DNA from: Oscillospiraceae bacterium
GTDB taxonomy: Bacteria; Bacillota; Clostridia; Oscillospirales; Oscillospiraceae
Length of the DNA: 64,000 nucleotides
NCBI GenBank assembly: GCA_020025575.1
Contig: JAHHRW010000002.1
Location: 144,203-208,202 of the forward strand
Direction of reading: 5' to 3'
Part shown: positions 53,443 through 61,797 of the stretch, piece after piece
Layout: every line of letters starts with the position of its first letter
How positions within the stretch are numbered: position 1 is the first letter of the stretch
The notes under the pieces: model-generated
Told to the model about the DNA's origin: nothing
The model's database searches: none
What the model saw: only the letters and a program-made list of their open reading frames with translations
Translations under genes and position numbers: made by a program

Positions 53443-53631
53443 TCACGTTTTAGAGCCATTCCACTGCCCAAGATAGTGTAGAACGGCGTCCTTAGGAACC
53501 CGCCACTTCTTTCCGATTCGGATTGCAGGGATCGCTCCAGAGTTTAATAGAGCATAGGCAGTGTTCCTACCGATGCCCAGAATTTCTTGAAGATCAGCGA
53601 CGGTTAATACGGATTCGTATTGCTCTAGCAT
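53443..53631 (-). CDS. Excisionase-family helix-turn-helix DNA-binding protein
   Basis: This 62-residue protein has the MerR-like winged HTH typical of excisionases: VADLQEILGIGRNTAYALL followed by AIRIGKKWRVPKDAVLHYL. Such proteins direct excision of integrative elements or act as repressors. The start is the ATG at 53631, behind AAAGGAG on the minus strand; an upstream open frame to 53742 lacks a better site. It converges on the relaxase gene. No integrase lies immediately beside it. Confidence 0.85.
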   Translation of the reverse strand: MLEQYESVLTVADLQEILGIGRNTAYALLNSGAIPAIRIGKKWRVPKDAVLHYLGQWNGSKT

Positions 53632-53744
53632 AGCATTTTCATCTCCTTTAAGGCTGTTTAATGCTATGTTAGAATAAAATTCTAGCTTATATCTATGGGG
53701 GATTAAAACTGGCATCTTCGTAAAAATAACACATAATCGCAATG

Positions 53745-53773
53745 TTGCTTTCAGTCTTTGCTGATGCTATAAT
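53745..53773 (+). promoter_or_regulatory. Promoter upstream of the S51-peptidase-like gene
   Basis: TTGCTT (53745-53750), 17 bases, TATAAT (53768-53773) with an extended TGC element. Confidence 0.75.
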
Positions 53774-53838
53774 CATGCCAAAGTTATAAATCAAAATTAA
53801 CTTAACAATCATACATGGCCTTTTGGGGAGGAATTGGA

Positions 53839-54450
53839 ATGCTTGTTTTATGTTCAAACGGATTGAGCAGTGATGCTTTGAAATCTGAAATGCAAAGGTA
53901 TGTAGCGAAATTTACGAAAGCCGCTCTGGTTGTTACTGCGGACAATGAATATCAGGAAAATAATTACCATATTCCCAGATGCGTTGAAGAATTGGAACAG
54001 TTAGGTTTATCTACTGATATAATTGATATAGATGTTTCAGATCCTCATATTCTTCTCCAATATGATGTGGTTGAGTTTATTGGTGGAAATCCTTTTTATC
54101 TGATTAACTCTATCAGAAGGAACGGCGCTGAGGGTGTCCTTAAACCGATTAGCATTGAAAAAATTCTAATAGGTTGGAGTGCAGCTGCATTTGTTTTTGG
54201 ACCCACATTAGATCTGGTGAACGAGTATTCACCAGAAATGAATATTGTAGGTCTGACTGATCTATCAGGGCTAAGTCTGACTGAAATTGAAGTATTACCC
54301 CATTACAGTAGATTTGTCAGTAGATTTCATGACTTTGAAGAGCGATGTGTAAAATATGAAAAATCCAATTCAAAGCATGTAATCAGATTAAATGACGGAG
54401 ACGGGATTTTCATAAATGGTGATAATAAAATGCTTATTAGAGTACAGTAA
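53839..54450 (+). CDS. Peptidase S51-like (type 1 glutamine amidotransferase fold) protein
   Basis: This protein resembles the peptidase S51/dipeptidase E family. Matching elements are the N-terminal strand LVLCSNGLSSD, VEFIGGNPFYLINSI (family GGGNxFxLL) and the nucleophile elbow GWSAAAFVFG (family GxSAGA with catalytic Ser). The serine is present but the following Ala-Gly is Ala-Ala, so activity is uncertain. The ATG at 53839 follows GGGGAGGA and gives 203 residues. The gene is AT-rich compared with the core genome, and lies alone behind its own promoter within the mobile-element region. Confidence 0.75.
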   Translation: MLVLCSNGLSSDALKSEMQRYVAKFTKAALVVTADNEYQENNYHIPRCVEELEQLGLSTDIIDIDVSDPHILLQYDVVEFIGGNPFYLINSIRRNGAEGVLKPISIEKILIGWSAAAFVFGPTLDLVNEYSPEMNIVGLTDLSGLSLTEIEVLPHYSRFVSRFHDFEERCVKYEKSNSKHVIRLNDGDGIFINGDNKMLIRVQ

Positions 54451-54756
54451 AGCGCTAAAACAATTCGAGTTCATTTGAGAGATTTCAAATGATAAAGGAG
54501 TTTATCGATTTTGCATATGCCAGATAAGGGAGTAATACAGAAATAAGGATAAACCTTTTAATCCAGTAATGCAAGGCCACGCAGACGAAAGAATTCCAGT
54601 GATTCCGGCAGATTGGAAGGAAAGTAATATTTTGATGTCTGCATCCTGTCATCCGCGTGATGTAGAAATTATCAGGGCGACGTATCAAAATTCTTTACAT
54701 TATTTGATTCATATGGTAAAAATAATTTGTGTATTCTATCGGTGGAGGAATGTTCG
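54451..54756. other. Intergenic region before the ABC exporter genes
   Basis: A 306-base stretch without a supported gene. A short plus-strand frame around 54545-54690 (ADERIPVIPADWKESNILM) looks protein-like but I cannot assign it, and it has no good start. It may be a gene remnant. Confidence 0.35.
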
Positions 54757-55662
54757 ATGAAATTAGAAATCAAAAACATTCAGAAGTCTTTTGGAGAAAA
54801 ACAGGTATTAACCGGAATTTCCCTCTCTGCAGAGGGCGGAAAAGCCTTTGGTCTGCTTGGCAGAAACGGTGCCGGTAAAACAACCACCATTCGTATCTTA
54901 ATGGATGTTTTCCCGGCAGACAGCGGTGAAGTTTTCTTTGACGGCAGCCCCATTGACTACAATAAAGTCCAGTTTGGCTACCTGCCCGAAGAAAGAGGTC
55001 TATATCCGAAAAAGAAGATCCTCGATCAGCTGATTTACTTTGCAGAGCTAAAGGGACTGAGCCGCAAAGCTGCGGTAGCTTCTGTGCATTATTGGCTGGA
55101 GCGGTTGGGAATGACGGAGTATCGCACCAAACGGCTTGACACCCTTTCAAAGGGCAATCAGCAGAAGATACAGCTGATCACCGCCCTTGCCCATGACCCA
55201 CAGATTGTGATATTGGACGAGCCCTTCTCCGGGCTTGACCCGGTGAACGCAAAGCTCCTGAAAGATGTGGTCAAGGAAGAAATCGCCAAGGGAAAAATCG
55301 TTTTATTCTCCAGCCATCAGATGAGCTATATTGAAGAATTCTGTGACAGCATCGCCATTTTGAATCAGGGGCAAATCGTTCTCTCTGGCGATCTGCATAC
55401 AATCAAACGTAATTATCCCCGAAATCGTCTGGTCGTACACTCCGAGCAGCGTGAGAAGATCAAATCCGTACTGGGTAGTGAATGTACCGTGCAAGAAAAC
55501 GGAACCCTTATGATCACGTTGCAATCGCCGGACGAAAAGCAGGGGATGATGAAAATGCTGACGGATAAGTTTGATATAGATGAAATCAAAGTGTTTGAGC
55601 CTTCTTTGAACGACATCTTTGTGGAATATGCGGGAGAGCAGTATAAGGAGGCCACAGTATGA
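54757..55662 (+). CDS. ABC transporter ATP-binding protein (NatA-like)
   Basis: The nucleotide-binding subunit of a two-gene exporter. The motifs are Walker A GRNGAGKTTT, the Q-loop region YLPEERGLYP, the signature TLSKGNQQKIQ and Walker B VILDEPFSGLDP. The C-terminal ~80 residues form the extra domain usual in NatA/CcmA-type ATPases. The ATG at 54757 follows GGAGG by about seven bases; an open frame starts 30 bases earlier. The product is 301 residues. It overlaps the permease start by four bases. Substrate is unknown: sodium, drugs or peptides are all possible for this class. Confidence 0.93.
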   Translation: MKLEIKNIQKSFGEKQVLTGISLSAEGGKAFGLLGRNGAGKTTTIRILMDVFPADSGEVFFDGSPIDYNKVQFGYLPEERGLYPKKKILDQLIYFAELKGLSRKAAVASVHYWLERLGMTEYRTKRLDTLSKGNQQKIQLITALAHDPQIVILDEPFSGLDPVNAKLLKDVVKEEIAKGKIVLFSSHQMSYIEEFCDSIAILNQGQIVLSGDLHTIKRNYPRNRLVVHSEQREKIKSVLGSECTVQENGTLMITLQSPDEKQGMMKMLTDKFDIDEIKVFEPSLNDIFVEYAGEQYKEATV

Positions 55663-56897
55663 AACAATTTGCTAAGATACTAAAATTCGAGACGAAGAAC
55701 TACTTTGCAAACAAGGTATTTTTAGGTGTCACCCTATTCCTTGTTGCTACGATTATGGTAGTGATGTTTTTCCCTAGGATCACGCAGTCTTTCCAACGTG
55801 ATGACGCTGAGCAGCCCGCTGAACTGCCAACCATGCTGGTGGTAAATGATACGCAGCAGGACAACGCCTTGATTGAAGAAAGCTTTACTGCCGCTTTTGA
55901 GGATTATCAGGTGATTTTTTCCAATGATCGTGTGGAGGAAGTCAAGGCAAAAATCATGTCTGAACAGGTGGAATGTGCCTTTGTTCTGGAAAGTCTGACA
56001 TCCTATACATACTATGTCAATAATCTTTCTATGTACGACAGCAACTCCTTAGCTGCCGATGCTGTGTTGCAGAACATTTATCAAATCAGTTCTATGATCG
56101 GCGGCGGAATGACTCCAGAGCAGGCGCAGGGTATTCTTTCCGTCCAGATTCAGCACAGCACGGAAAATCTCGGCAAAGATCAAATCCAGAACTTTTTCTA
56201 CACGTATATTATGATTTTTGCACTGTATATGGTCATTCTGCTCTATGGTCAGATGGTCGCAACAAATGTGGCAACGGAAAAAAGCTCCCGTGCTATGGAA
56301 CTGCTGATTACCAGTGCAAAGCCTGTCAGCATGATGTTCGGAAAGGTGATCTCCTCCTGCATCGCCGGTCTGATTCAGCTGGTGGCGATCTTTGGCTCGG
56401 CACTGGTTTGCTTCAACCTGAATAAAGATTATTGGGCAGATAACCCCATGATCTCATCAATTTTTGATATGCCGGTGGATCTGTTTGTTTATATGCTGAT
56501 TTTCTTTATCCTCGGTTTCTTTATCTACGCTTTCATGTACGGAGCGATTGGCTCTACTGCTTCCAAGCTGGAAGATATCAACACTTCCGTTATGCCGATC
56601 ACGATGCTGTTTGTCATTGCTTTTTGCGTGGTTATGTTCTCTATGGCTTCTGGTAACGTGGACACTGTGCTGATGAAGGTATGCTCTTTCATCCCGTTTA
56701 CTTCCCCCATGGCAATGTTCACACGTCTGGCTATGAGCACGGTTCCCATTTACGAGGTGGTAATTTCCATCGCAATCCTGATCGGCTCTGTAATCGGTGT
56801 GGGTGTTATTTCTGCAAAAATATACCGTGTGGGCGTTTTGCTGTATGGTACAACCCTGAAGCTCAGCTCCATATTGAAGGCTATTAAAAGAGCTTAA
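55659..56897 (+). CDS. ABC-2 type transporter permease (NatB-like)
   Basis: The membrane subunit of the exporter. It has one N-terminal helix (LGVTLFLVATIMVVMFF), a long extracellular domain of about 130 residues, and then five C-terminal helices with a glutamate/serine-rich loop containing TEKSSRAMELLITSAKPVS, typical of ABC-2 permeases. The length is 412 residues. It is translationally coupled to the ATPase gene (ATGA overlap). A terminator follows about 40 bases after its stop. Confidence 0.92.
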   Translation: MKQFAKILKFETKNYFANKVFLGVTLFLVATIMVVMFFPRITQSFQRDDAEQPAELPTMLVVNDTQQDNALIEESFTAAFEDYQVIFSNDRVEEVKAKIMSEQVECAFVLESLTSYTYYVNNLSMYDSNSLAADAVLQNIYQISSMIGGGMTPEQAQGILSVQIQHSTENLGKDQIQNFFYTYIMIFALYMVILLYGQMVATNVATEKSSRAMELLITSAKPVSMMFGKVISSCIAGLIQLVAIFGSALVCFNLNKDYWADNPMISSIFDMPVDLFVYMLIFFILGFFIYAFMYGAIGSTASKLEDINTSVMPITMLFVIAFCVVMFSMASGNVDTVLMKVCSFIPFTSPMAMFTRLAMSTVPIYEVVISIAILIGSVIGVGVISAKIYRVGVLLYGTTLKLSSILKAIKRA

Positions 56898-56939
56898 CTG
56901 GCCTATGCCGGAAATTTTGCAGTTCCCCCTGAAAAAGAT

Positions 56940-56980
56940 CACGAGGCTTACCTGTGTAATGCAGATAAGCCTCGTTTTAT
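56940..56980 (+). terminator. Terminator of the ABC exporter operon
   Basis: ACGAGGCTTA pairs with TAAGCCTCGT around a 15-base loop, followed by TTTTATAAAA. Confidence 0.88.
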
Positions 56981-57275
56981 AAAATGTTTTGTATCGTCCG
57001 CTGACCGGCAGGTGCATATATAGAACGACACCCATTTTTATAAGAGAAGGATGAATATGGGCGTTTATCTCGGCATAGTAACGATTAAAAACAGATACGC
57101 TACAAGGTATATATAAAATGACCGAGAAGCGTGTACAAAACTATTTGGTAGAAATTTGCTCATGTTTTGGCTGTTGAATGGTAAGTTGGGAAAGCTTAAA
57201 CTTTCAGGAAGAAAACGATATATCATCTGGAACAAATGCAAAAGTTCCGTATTTCAACCACATATTATCTCTATG

Positions 57276-57312
57276 AAAGCCCGGAGTAAAAAACTCCGGG
57301 CTTATCTTATTT
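57276..57312 (+). terminator. Hairpin just before the amidoligase-like gene
   Basis: AAGCCCGGAGT and ACTCCGGGCTT form an 11-pair stem with an AAAAA loop, then ATCTTATTTT. Its position right before a gene start suggests either an old transcript end or an attenuator for the next gene. Confidence 0.75.
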
Positions 57313-57330
57313 TATGGAGGTAAAGTATAA

Positions 57331-58062
57331 ATGGAAATCATACCTTGTGGCGTATGCCAGTGTCAGCACCCGATGGAGGAGCTGTACGAGTTTGACGATC
57401 AGCTGCTGTGCGATGACTGCCTGTCCAGCGAAACCACATTCTGCGACCGGTGCGGTGACCGGATCTGGGCAGACGACAACGCCGGGGATGAGCACATTCA
57501 CCTGTGTCAGAGCTGCTATGACCGCTACTACACCCGGTGCTCACGCTGCGGTCAGGTGATCAGCGAGATGGATGCCTTCTACCAGGATGGCGACTGTGAC
57601 GAAGCGCTGTGCCAGGAATGTAATACCCGCTATCAGGACAGCCGACCAATTCACGATTACTATTACAAACCAAAACCCATTTTCTATGGTGACGGCAGCC
57701 GCTATTTTGGTGTAGAGCTGGAAATTGACGGAGCCGGCGAAAGCAATGCAGCCGCCAGAAAGATTCTGGAAATCGCCAATGCAAAGGGCGAGCATCTATA
57801 CTGCAAGCACGATGGTTCTCTGGAGGACGGCTTTGAACTGGTGACCCATCCCATGACTCTGGACTACCACCTGAATCACTTTCCCTGGGATAAACTTCTG
57901 AGCAAGGCAAAATCCATGGGCTACACATCCCACCAGGCCAGAACCTGTGGTCTGCACATCCATGTGAACCGCACCGCTTTCGGTGAAACGGAAGAAGCGC
58001 AGGACAATAAACCGTGCGAAATCGCATATAAACATATTTCATCGTACATTAGACTGGACTGA
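57331..58062 (+). CDS. Amidoligase-family protein, C-terminally truncated
   Basis: The first ~100 residues are rich in CxxC pairs (CGVCQCQHP, CDDC, CDRCG, CQSCY, CSRCG, CQECN), suggesting several zinc knuckles. The rest matches the putative amidoligase domain (PF12224-like), with YFGVELEIDG and a CGLHIHVNRTAFGETEE block. Such proteins are common cargo of Clostridia integrative elements. The family continues well beyond the HIHVNR block, but here the similarity ends near 58010 and an unrelated 18-residue tail follows, so the gene is truncated and probably inactive. Higher GC than the flanks fits an element origin. Confidence 0.7.
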   Translation: MEIIPCGVCQCQHPMEELYEFDDQLLCDDCLSSETTFCDRCGDRIWADDNAGDEHIHLCQSCYDRYYTRCSRCGQVISEMDAFYQDGDCDEALCQECNTRYQDSRPIHDYYYKPKPIFYGDGSRYFGVELEIDGAGESNAAARKILEIANAKGEHLYCKHDGSLEDGFELVTHPMTLDYHLNHFPWDKLLSKAKSMGYTSHQARTCGLHIHVNRTAFGETEEAQDNKPCEIAYKHISSYIRLD

Positions 58063-58266
58063 TGTTCCAGATCAAGATATTGAGGTATGTATTAAGCATA
58101 TATCGACATTACTATCAATGCTTAATGTTCCGGTTGATTTCCAGGAATATATTGAAAAGCCTACACATGCCTTGGCAATGTTCTGTCATCCAAGCCATGA
58201 AAATGTCAAGCTTATCTCTATGTACATAGAGAGTTAAACCGGTGTAGTAATGAAAGTATTGAGTAA
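58063..58266 (+). other. Recombination junction with unassigned coding remnant
   Basis: In another frame from about 58028 to 58237 there is a protein-like stretch (ISTLLSMLNVPVDFQEYIEK, then ALAMFCHPSHENVK) ending at a TAA. I cannot identify it and it lacks its own start. It joins the truncated amidoligase to the truncated recombinase. Confidence 0.35.
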
Positions 58267-58872
58267 CTTGAACGGGTCAATCGCAGTACGATTCTATTTA
58301 AATTCCCCAAAGTTATGCCAAAAAAGGGGACAACAACCCTGGTTCTAAAAGCGCCTAAGACGGAAAGCAGTGTACGTACAATTTACATACCAAAGACGGT
58401 AGCTGAAGAGTTGAACAAGGTCAAAAGACAGCAAGAAGAAAATAAATGCTTGCTGGGAGATGAGTACCACGATTATGATCTAGTGGTATGTCAGCTCAAC
58501 GGACACCCTTATGAGCACAGAGTGATTGATAAGCAGTTTGCAAAACTAATCAAGGAGAATCATTTCCGATCCGTAGTGTTTCACTCCCTTCGGCATTCCA
58601 GCACGTCTCTAAAGCTGAAACTAAGTCGAGGCAACATAAAGGCGGTGCAGGGTGATACCGGACATGCAGAAGCGCGTATGGTGACAGAGACATATGCCCA
58701 TAGCTTTGATGCAGATCGTAAGCTAATTGCTCAGGAGATGGACACAGGTTTCTTTGCTAAGGTGGGTGCGAGCCAGAAACAAGAACCAGATACAAATACA
58801 CTTGAGACACTCAGAGTGCTGATTCAGCAACATCCAGACCTAGTAGCAGAAATACTGAAGGGGACCAAATAA
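58267..58872 (+). pseudogene. int: Tyrosine recombinase/integrase, N-terminally truncated
   Basis: The visible part covers the C-terminal catalytic domain: PKTESSVRTIYIPKTVAEE, the HxxR box HSLRHSSTS, the GHAEARMV block and the nucleophile tyrosine in TETYAHSF. Similarity begins in frame before any start (ERVNRSTILFKFPKV), directly after a TAA. The DNA-binding half and the first catalytic arginine region are gone. The first ATG, at 58315, would give 185 residues, lacking a key arginine. The 3' end points at a tRNA-like fragment 194 bases away, as expected for an integrase beside its attachment site. Confidence 0.8.
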
Positions 58873-59029
58873 CACGCAAAAACCACCATCAAAATAGTTA
58901 ATTGTAGGCATGCGTAGGCAGAATCAGAAATTCTGGAGCATTAGAGGGAAAACTGTAGGCAGAATATTCGCTAAAAAGTTATAATTATTCTGTGAACAGT
59001 GATGAAAGCAGAAAATATAAAAACAAATA

Positions 59030-59064
59030 AAAAGGACTGAAAACATTGCGTTTTCAGTCCTTTT
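59030..59064. terminator. Terminator adjoining the tRNA-like fragment
   Basis: AAAAGGACTGAAAAC and GTTTTCAGTCCTTTT form a perfect 15-pair stem with an ATTGC loop, with A/T runs on both sides. On the minus strand it starts one base after the CCA of the tRNA fragment, as a tRNA terminator would. Confidence 0.88.
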
Positions 59065-59065
59065 A

Positions 59066-59109
59066 TGGCACTCCCTGAGGGAATCGAACCCACAACAGAC
59101 CCTTAGGAG
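59066..59109 (-). tRNA. 3' fragment resembling tRNA-Arg(CCT); candidate attachment site
   Basis: Minus-strand sequence with an anticodon-loop-like CTCCTAA, a T-arm GTGGGTTCGATTCCC and a 3' end GGGAGTGCCA looks like the 3' half of a tRNA-Arg(CCT). The 5' half is absent upstream, so it is not a working tRNA. Tyrosine recombinases commonly integrate in tRNA 3' ends and leave such a copy. I did not find the partner copy in this window. Confidence 0.6.
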
Positions 59110-59346
59110 CTAGGCGTGCACAATGCCGCACGAACCGGATGTGACTTCCAATCATTCCTTTTTTAAGGAATAGTCCGTAGTACATGATTTTTATGATGAA
59201 AATTGCACAAAAAGCCGTTCGCTGACGCTGTTTTTGAGGTGTCAAATTAGCAAATTCTTAGCAAGAATCCCCTCAAAACGGCCTGATTTTATCGTGCTGT
59301 GCAATATGTCATAGTCAAAATGACGACAGAAAAATGGAGGTCAAAT

Positions 59347-59544
59347 ATGGATACTCAAGAAAAACGCACCCGGCCGGAGGCACGCACCTATACCGTTGAT
59401 GATGTTGCAGCCATTCTCAATATCGGCCGTACATCAGCCTATCTGCTGGTGAAGGAAGGTCATTTCAAGATGGTACGGATCGGCAATGCCATCCGCATTT
59501 CCAAGAAGTCCTTCGATGAATGGCTAGATAGTCTGGACCTTTAA
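59347..59544 (+). CDS. xis: Excisionase-family helix-turn-helix protein
   Basis: A 65-residue DNA-binding protein of the excisionase class: TYTVDDVAAILNIGRTSAYLL is the HTH and FKMVRIGNAIRISKKSFDEWL the wing. The ATG at 59347 lies six bases after GGAGG; an open frame back to 59299 lacks a site. It is close to the tRNA-like attachment fragment, as expected for an element end. A terminator follows. A decayed near-copy lies 70 bases downstream. Confidence 0.88.
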   Translation: MDTQEKRTRPEARTYTVDDVAAILNIGRTSAYLLVKEGHFKMVRIGNAIRISKKSFDEWLDSLDL

Positions 59545-59556
59545 TATATAGTTCTC

Positions 59557-59598
59557 AGGGCGAGTCGCAGAGAAACATTCTGCAACTCGCCCTTTCTT
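59557..59598 (+). terminator. Terminator after the excisionase gene
   Basis: AGGGCGAGTCGCAGA and TCTGCAACTCGCCCT form a 15-base stem with one mismatch around a short loop, followed by TTCTTA. Confidence 0.82.
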
Positions 59599-59612
59599 AG
59601 GTCTATAACCTA

Positions 59613-59690
59613 GAAAAGTATGGGAACTTCAAGATTATGTTGGTTGGTAATGCAATCAATATTTCTAGAAAGAAAAACGAGGAATGTCTG
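59613..59690 (+). pseudogene. Decayed second copy of the excisionase C-terminus
   Basis: The frame from 59613 reads EKYGNFKIMLVGNAINISRK and then KNEECL. This matches the wing of the intact excisionase just upstream (EGHFKMVRIGNAIRISKKSF). There is no HTH part and no start. The rest of the 59599-59928 interval shows nothing I recognise. Confidence 0.6.
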
Positions 59691-59928
59691 CGGCGGTGCA
59701 TTCACAAAGTATGTTGATGGTCTCTAGAGTATGAAATGGTAAGAAAGCCCGATTCTCTGCTCTTTGCACCAAAGTATACTTCCAATCTCTATAAATAACA
59801 TACTTTCGTATCTTGATGTTTATAAGTCATAGTATTAACAACTGTATTTGGAGGCCACAGATATAATCAAAGGAAGAAAAAAGTGAGCATTTTTTGTATA
59901 AAAGATACCCAATGCTAGATTCTTGTGT

Positions 59929-59934
59929 TATAAT
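59929..59934 (+). promoter_or_regulatory. Extended -10 promoter of the sce7726/sce7725/RES cassette
   Basis: TATAAT preceded by TGT (extended -10) with no convincing -35. Transcription would begin near 59941, giving a leader of about 34 bases to the TTG start. Confidence 0.6.
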
Positions 59935-59974
59935 AACAATGAGTAAATATAATTAGATGAAAGAGGGTGATTGT

Positions 59975-60835
59975 TTGACTGAAAATAATATTATCTTAAA
60001 TCGCTTTTTCACCCAAAATGTATTTCTCGATTTGATTCGCTCAGGTGTAGGTAACAATACCACATATGCGACCGTAATTCAACGGTTTATAAATGATCCA
60101 GAGGACAGAGATAATGAAACATTAATCAGTGAAATATATCGTTTTATGTCTAAGTCGTACAGAAATGAATACTTCTATCAGAATACATTACTCAATAAAC
60201 TTTTGCTTGGGAAGCATAGTGTTAATACGACGACAGCATTAACACAGATTCCGATAAGTAAGTCAAAAGCAGATTTCATCTTGATAAACGGAAAAGCTGT
60301 GGTATATGAAATTAAGACGGAATTGGATAGTTTTGACCGTCTTGAAACACAACTTCGTGATTATTATAAAGGATTTAATCATGTGTGTGTTGTAACGTCT
60401 GAAAGACAATATGAGCGAGCAAAAACACTTCTTGCTAATACCCCTGTTGGAATATATGTTCTGACATCAAAAAATACAATCAGTTCTACATTGCGAAAGG
60501 AACCGATTGAAGACAACTCCAGTTTGGATCATACAACAATTTTTAAAATTCTACATAAATGTGAATTTGAGCATATTTTACTTGAATATTATGGAACGCT
60601 GCCCGAAACTTCACAAGTGTTTTATTACGGAGAATGCCTGAATCAGTTTTCTAAGATTCCTATTTTAGAAGCCTATGCAATGTCGTTGAAACAACTTAAA
60701 AAACGAAATCGTATTGAAGTAAGCGAAATTAATCAAGTCCCGTATGAGTTGAAATCTTTATTCTATTTTGTAAATCCAACGAAACTGGAATTACAGAATC
60801 TACATGAATTTTTAAATAAGAAGTACGGAGGTTAA
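59975..60835 (+). CDS. sce7726-family protein with PD-(D/E)XK-like motif
   Basis: The sequence matches the sce7726 family (named after a Sorangium cellulosum locus tag), whose function is not established. Residues about 95-145 contain a nuclease-like pattern: Asp100 in KADFILINGK, Glu112-Ile-Lys114 in VVYEIKTELDS, then LETQLRDYYKGFNHVCVVTS. This spacing is that of PD-(D/E)XK enzymes, so a DNA-cutting or DNA-binding role is plausible. I prefer the TTG at 59975, seven bases after AGAGGG, over the ATG at 59957 which contains that site. The product is 286 residues. It is AT-rich and heads a three-gene unit with four-base gaps. Confidence 0.82.
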   Translation: MTENNIILNRFFTQNVFLDLIRSGVGNNTTYATVIQRFINDPEDRDNETLISEIYRFMSKSYRNEYFYQNTLLNKLLLGKHSVNTTTALTQIPISKSKADFILINGKAVVYEIKTELDSFDRLETQLRDYYKGFNHVCVVTSERQYERAKTLLANTPVGIYVLTSKNTISSTLRKEPIEDNSSLDHTTIFKILHKCEFEHILLEYYGTLPETSQVFYYGECLNQFSKIPILEAYAMSLKQLKKRNRIEVSEINQVPYELKSLFYFVNPTKLELQNLHEFLNKKYGG

Positions 60836-60839
60836 CGCT

Positions 60840-61793
60840 ATGTATTTTCCCTATTTACGCGGCAGGCAATATGAGTTGCTTGCGCTACGTGAACTTGCAA
60901 CCAGTAATTTGCTTGGAGATTGCATTATTCCCGTTATCGAGCCGGTAAAATTATCTCCTACCCTTGTGAATACTATGGCCGACTTCATTAAGGTCAGTCA
61001 TCCAGTTTCTATAATTCGTAATCCTGCTGTTGGTACATTCATGTCTGATTGGCAGGATGCTCAAGATGAAACACGAGAGGCTGGGTATAAACAGCGTTTC
61101 ATTGAGCAGTATGAAAACCCAACAATAATCAAGTCTTTAATTATGCAAAGAAATGCCAAGTCCTTGCTAAATCATTGGGATAAGCAAGGAGTAAATAAGG
61201 AAGATTTACTTGTAATAAATACTGATCGAGATTATTTGGATGTGTACGAGGCTATGTTTGGGACAACGGTTCCACGCTTTGCATTGATGCCGGACGAAAG
61301 TGTCTTCAGGAGAAAAGTGCGACATCATAAAGTGTTGTTAGATGATAAGTTTGAAAAGCAAGAACGCAATGCTGACTATCGGGAGTGCCAGGATGAATTC
61401 TTCTCAGATGATCATTTGTACTATAAAGAGGATGGATTTATTGGATTTTCGGATTATTCTGTTGTCGGTAATGAGTATCTCGAGGCTGGATTTGCACCTT
61501 ATGCAGTAGCAATCCATATCGTGTATTTTGCAGAAGATAAATCTTTACGGGTGAGACACTTTGTTTCGGACTCCAACGAAGATATTACAAACCCTGCATT
61601 GAAGTTTTATGAAGCTGTTTCTAAGCTTGCTACATGGTATAATTCTAATCCTCACCCAGTGGAATTGACTTCAGGCTTGAAGGCTTTTTTACAGCATTAC
61701 GAGCAACAGTCTTATCCAGGACTGGGAACAGTCAAAAAGCTTTCTCTTATGCACCACCTTGAATTGATGGGCAAGTATTTAAGCGAGGTGTAA
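60840..61793 (+). CDS. sce7725-family protein
   Basis: A 317-residue protein beginning MYFPYLRGRQYELLALREL, with CIIPVIEPVKLSPTLVNTM nearby. It matches the sce7725 family, the habitual neighbour of sce7726. The N-terminal pattern (PYLRGRQxEL ... IIPVIEP) recalls the phage beta protein family (PF14350), of which it may be a relative. No catalytic motif is obvious. A recogniser or scaffold role is a guess. It begins four bases after sce7726 with GGAGG and ends four bases before the RES gene. Confidence 0.8.
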   Translation: MYFPYLRGRQYELLALRELATSNLLGDCIIPVIEPVKLSPTLVNTMADFIKVSHPVSIIRNPAVGTFMSDWQDAQDETREAGYKQRFIEQYENPTIIKSLIMQRNAKSLLNHWDKQGVNKEDLLVINTDRDYLDVYEAMFGTTVPRFALMPDESVFRRKVRHHKVLLDDKFEKQERNADYRECQDEFFSDDHLYYKEDGFIGFSDYSVVGNEYLEAGFAPYAVAIHIVYFAEDKSLRVRHFVSDSNEDITNPALKFYEAVSKLATWYNSNPHPVELTSGLKAFLQHYEQQSYPGLGTVKKLSLMHHLELMGKYLSEV

Positions 61794-61797
61794 AGAG

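Larger units (their letters stand above)
56898..57330. other. Intergenic region between the ABC permease and amidoligase-like gene
   Basis: A 433-base stretch with a terminator at each end and no supported gene. A short open stretch near 57190-57270 (for example SSGTNAKVPYFN) may be a decayed coding sequence. Nothing else recognisable. Confidence 0.35.
58873..59346. other. Attachment-site region between the recombinase remnant and excisionase gene
   Basis: It contains the bidirectional terminator (59030-59064), a tRNA-Arg-like 3' fragment (59066-59109) and otherwise no supported gene. Open frames on the minus strand translate the tRNA fragment and are not real proteins. Confidence 0.5.

Noticed and set aside
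54545..54756. Possible small protein before the ABC ATPase
   Set aside because: Looks protein-like in part but has no ribosome binding site or recognisable family, so listed only as unassigned intergenic sequence.
59063..59245. 60-residue minus-strand frame
   Set aside because: Its C-terminus is a translation of the tRNA-like fragment; such frames are a common artefact.
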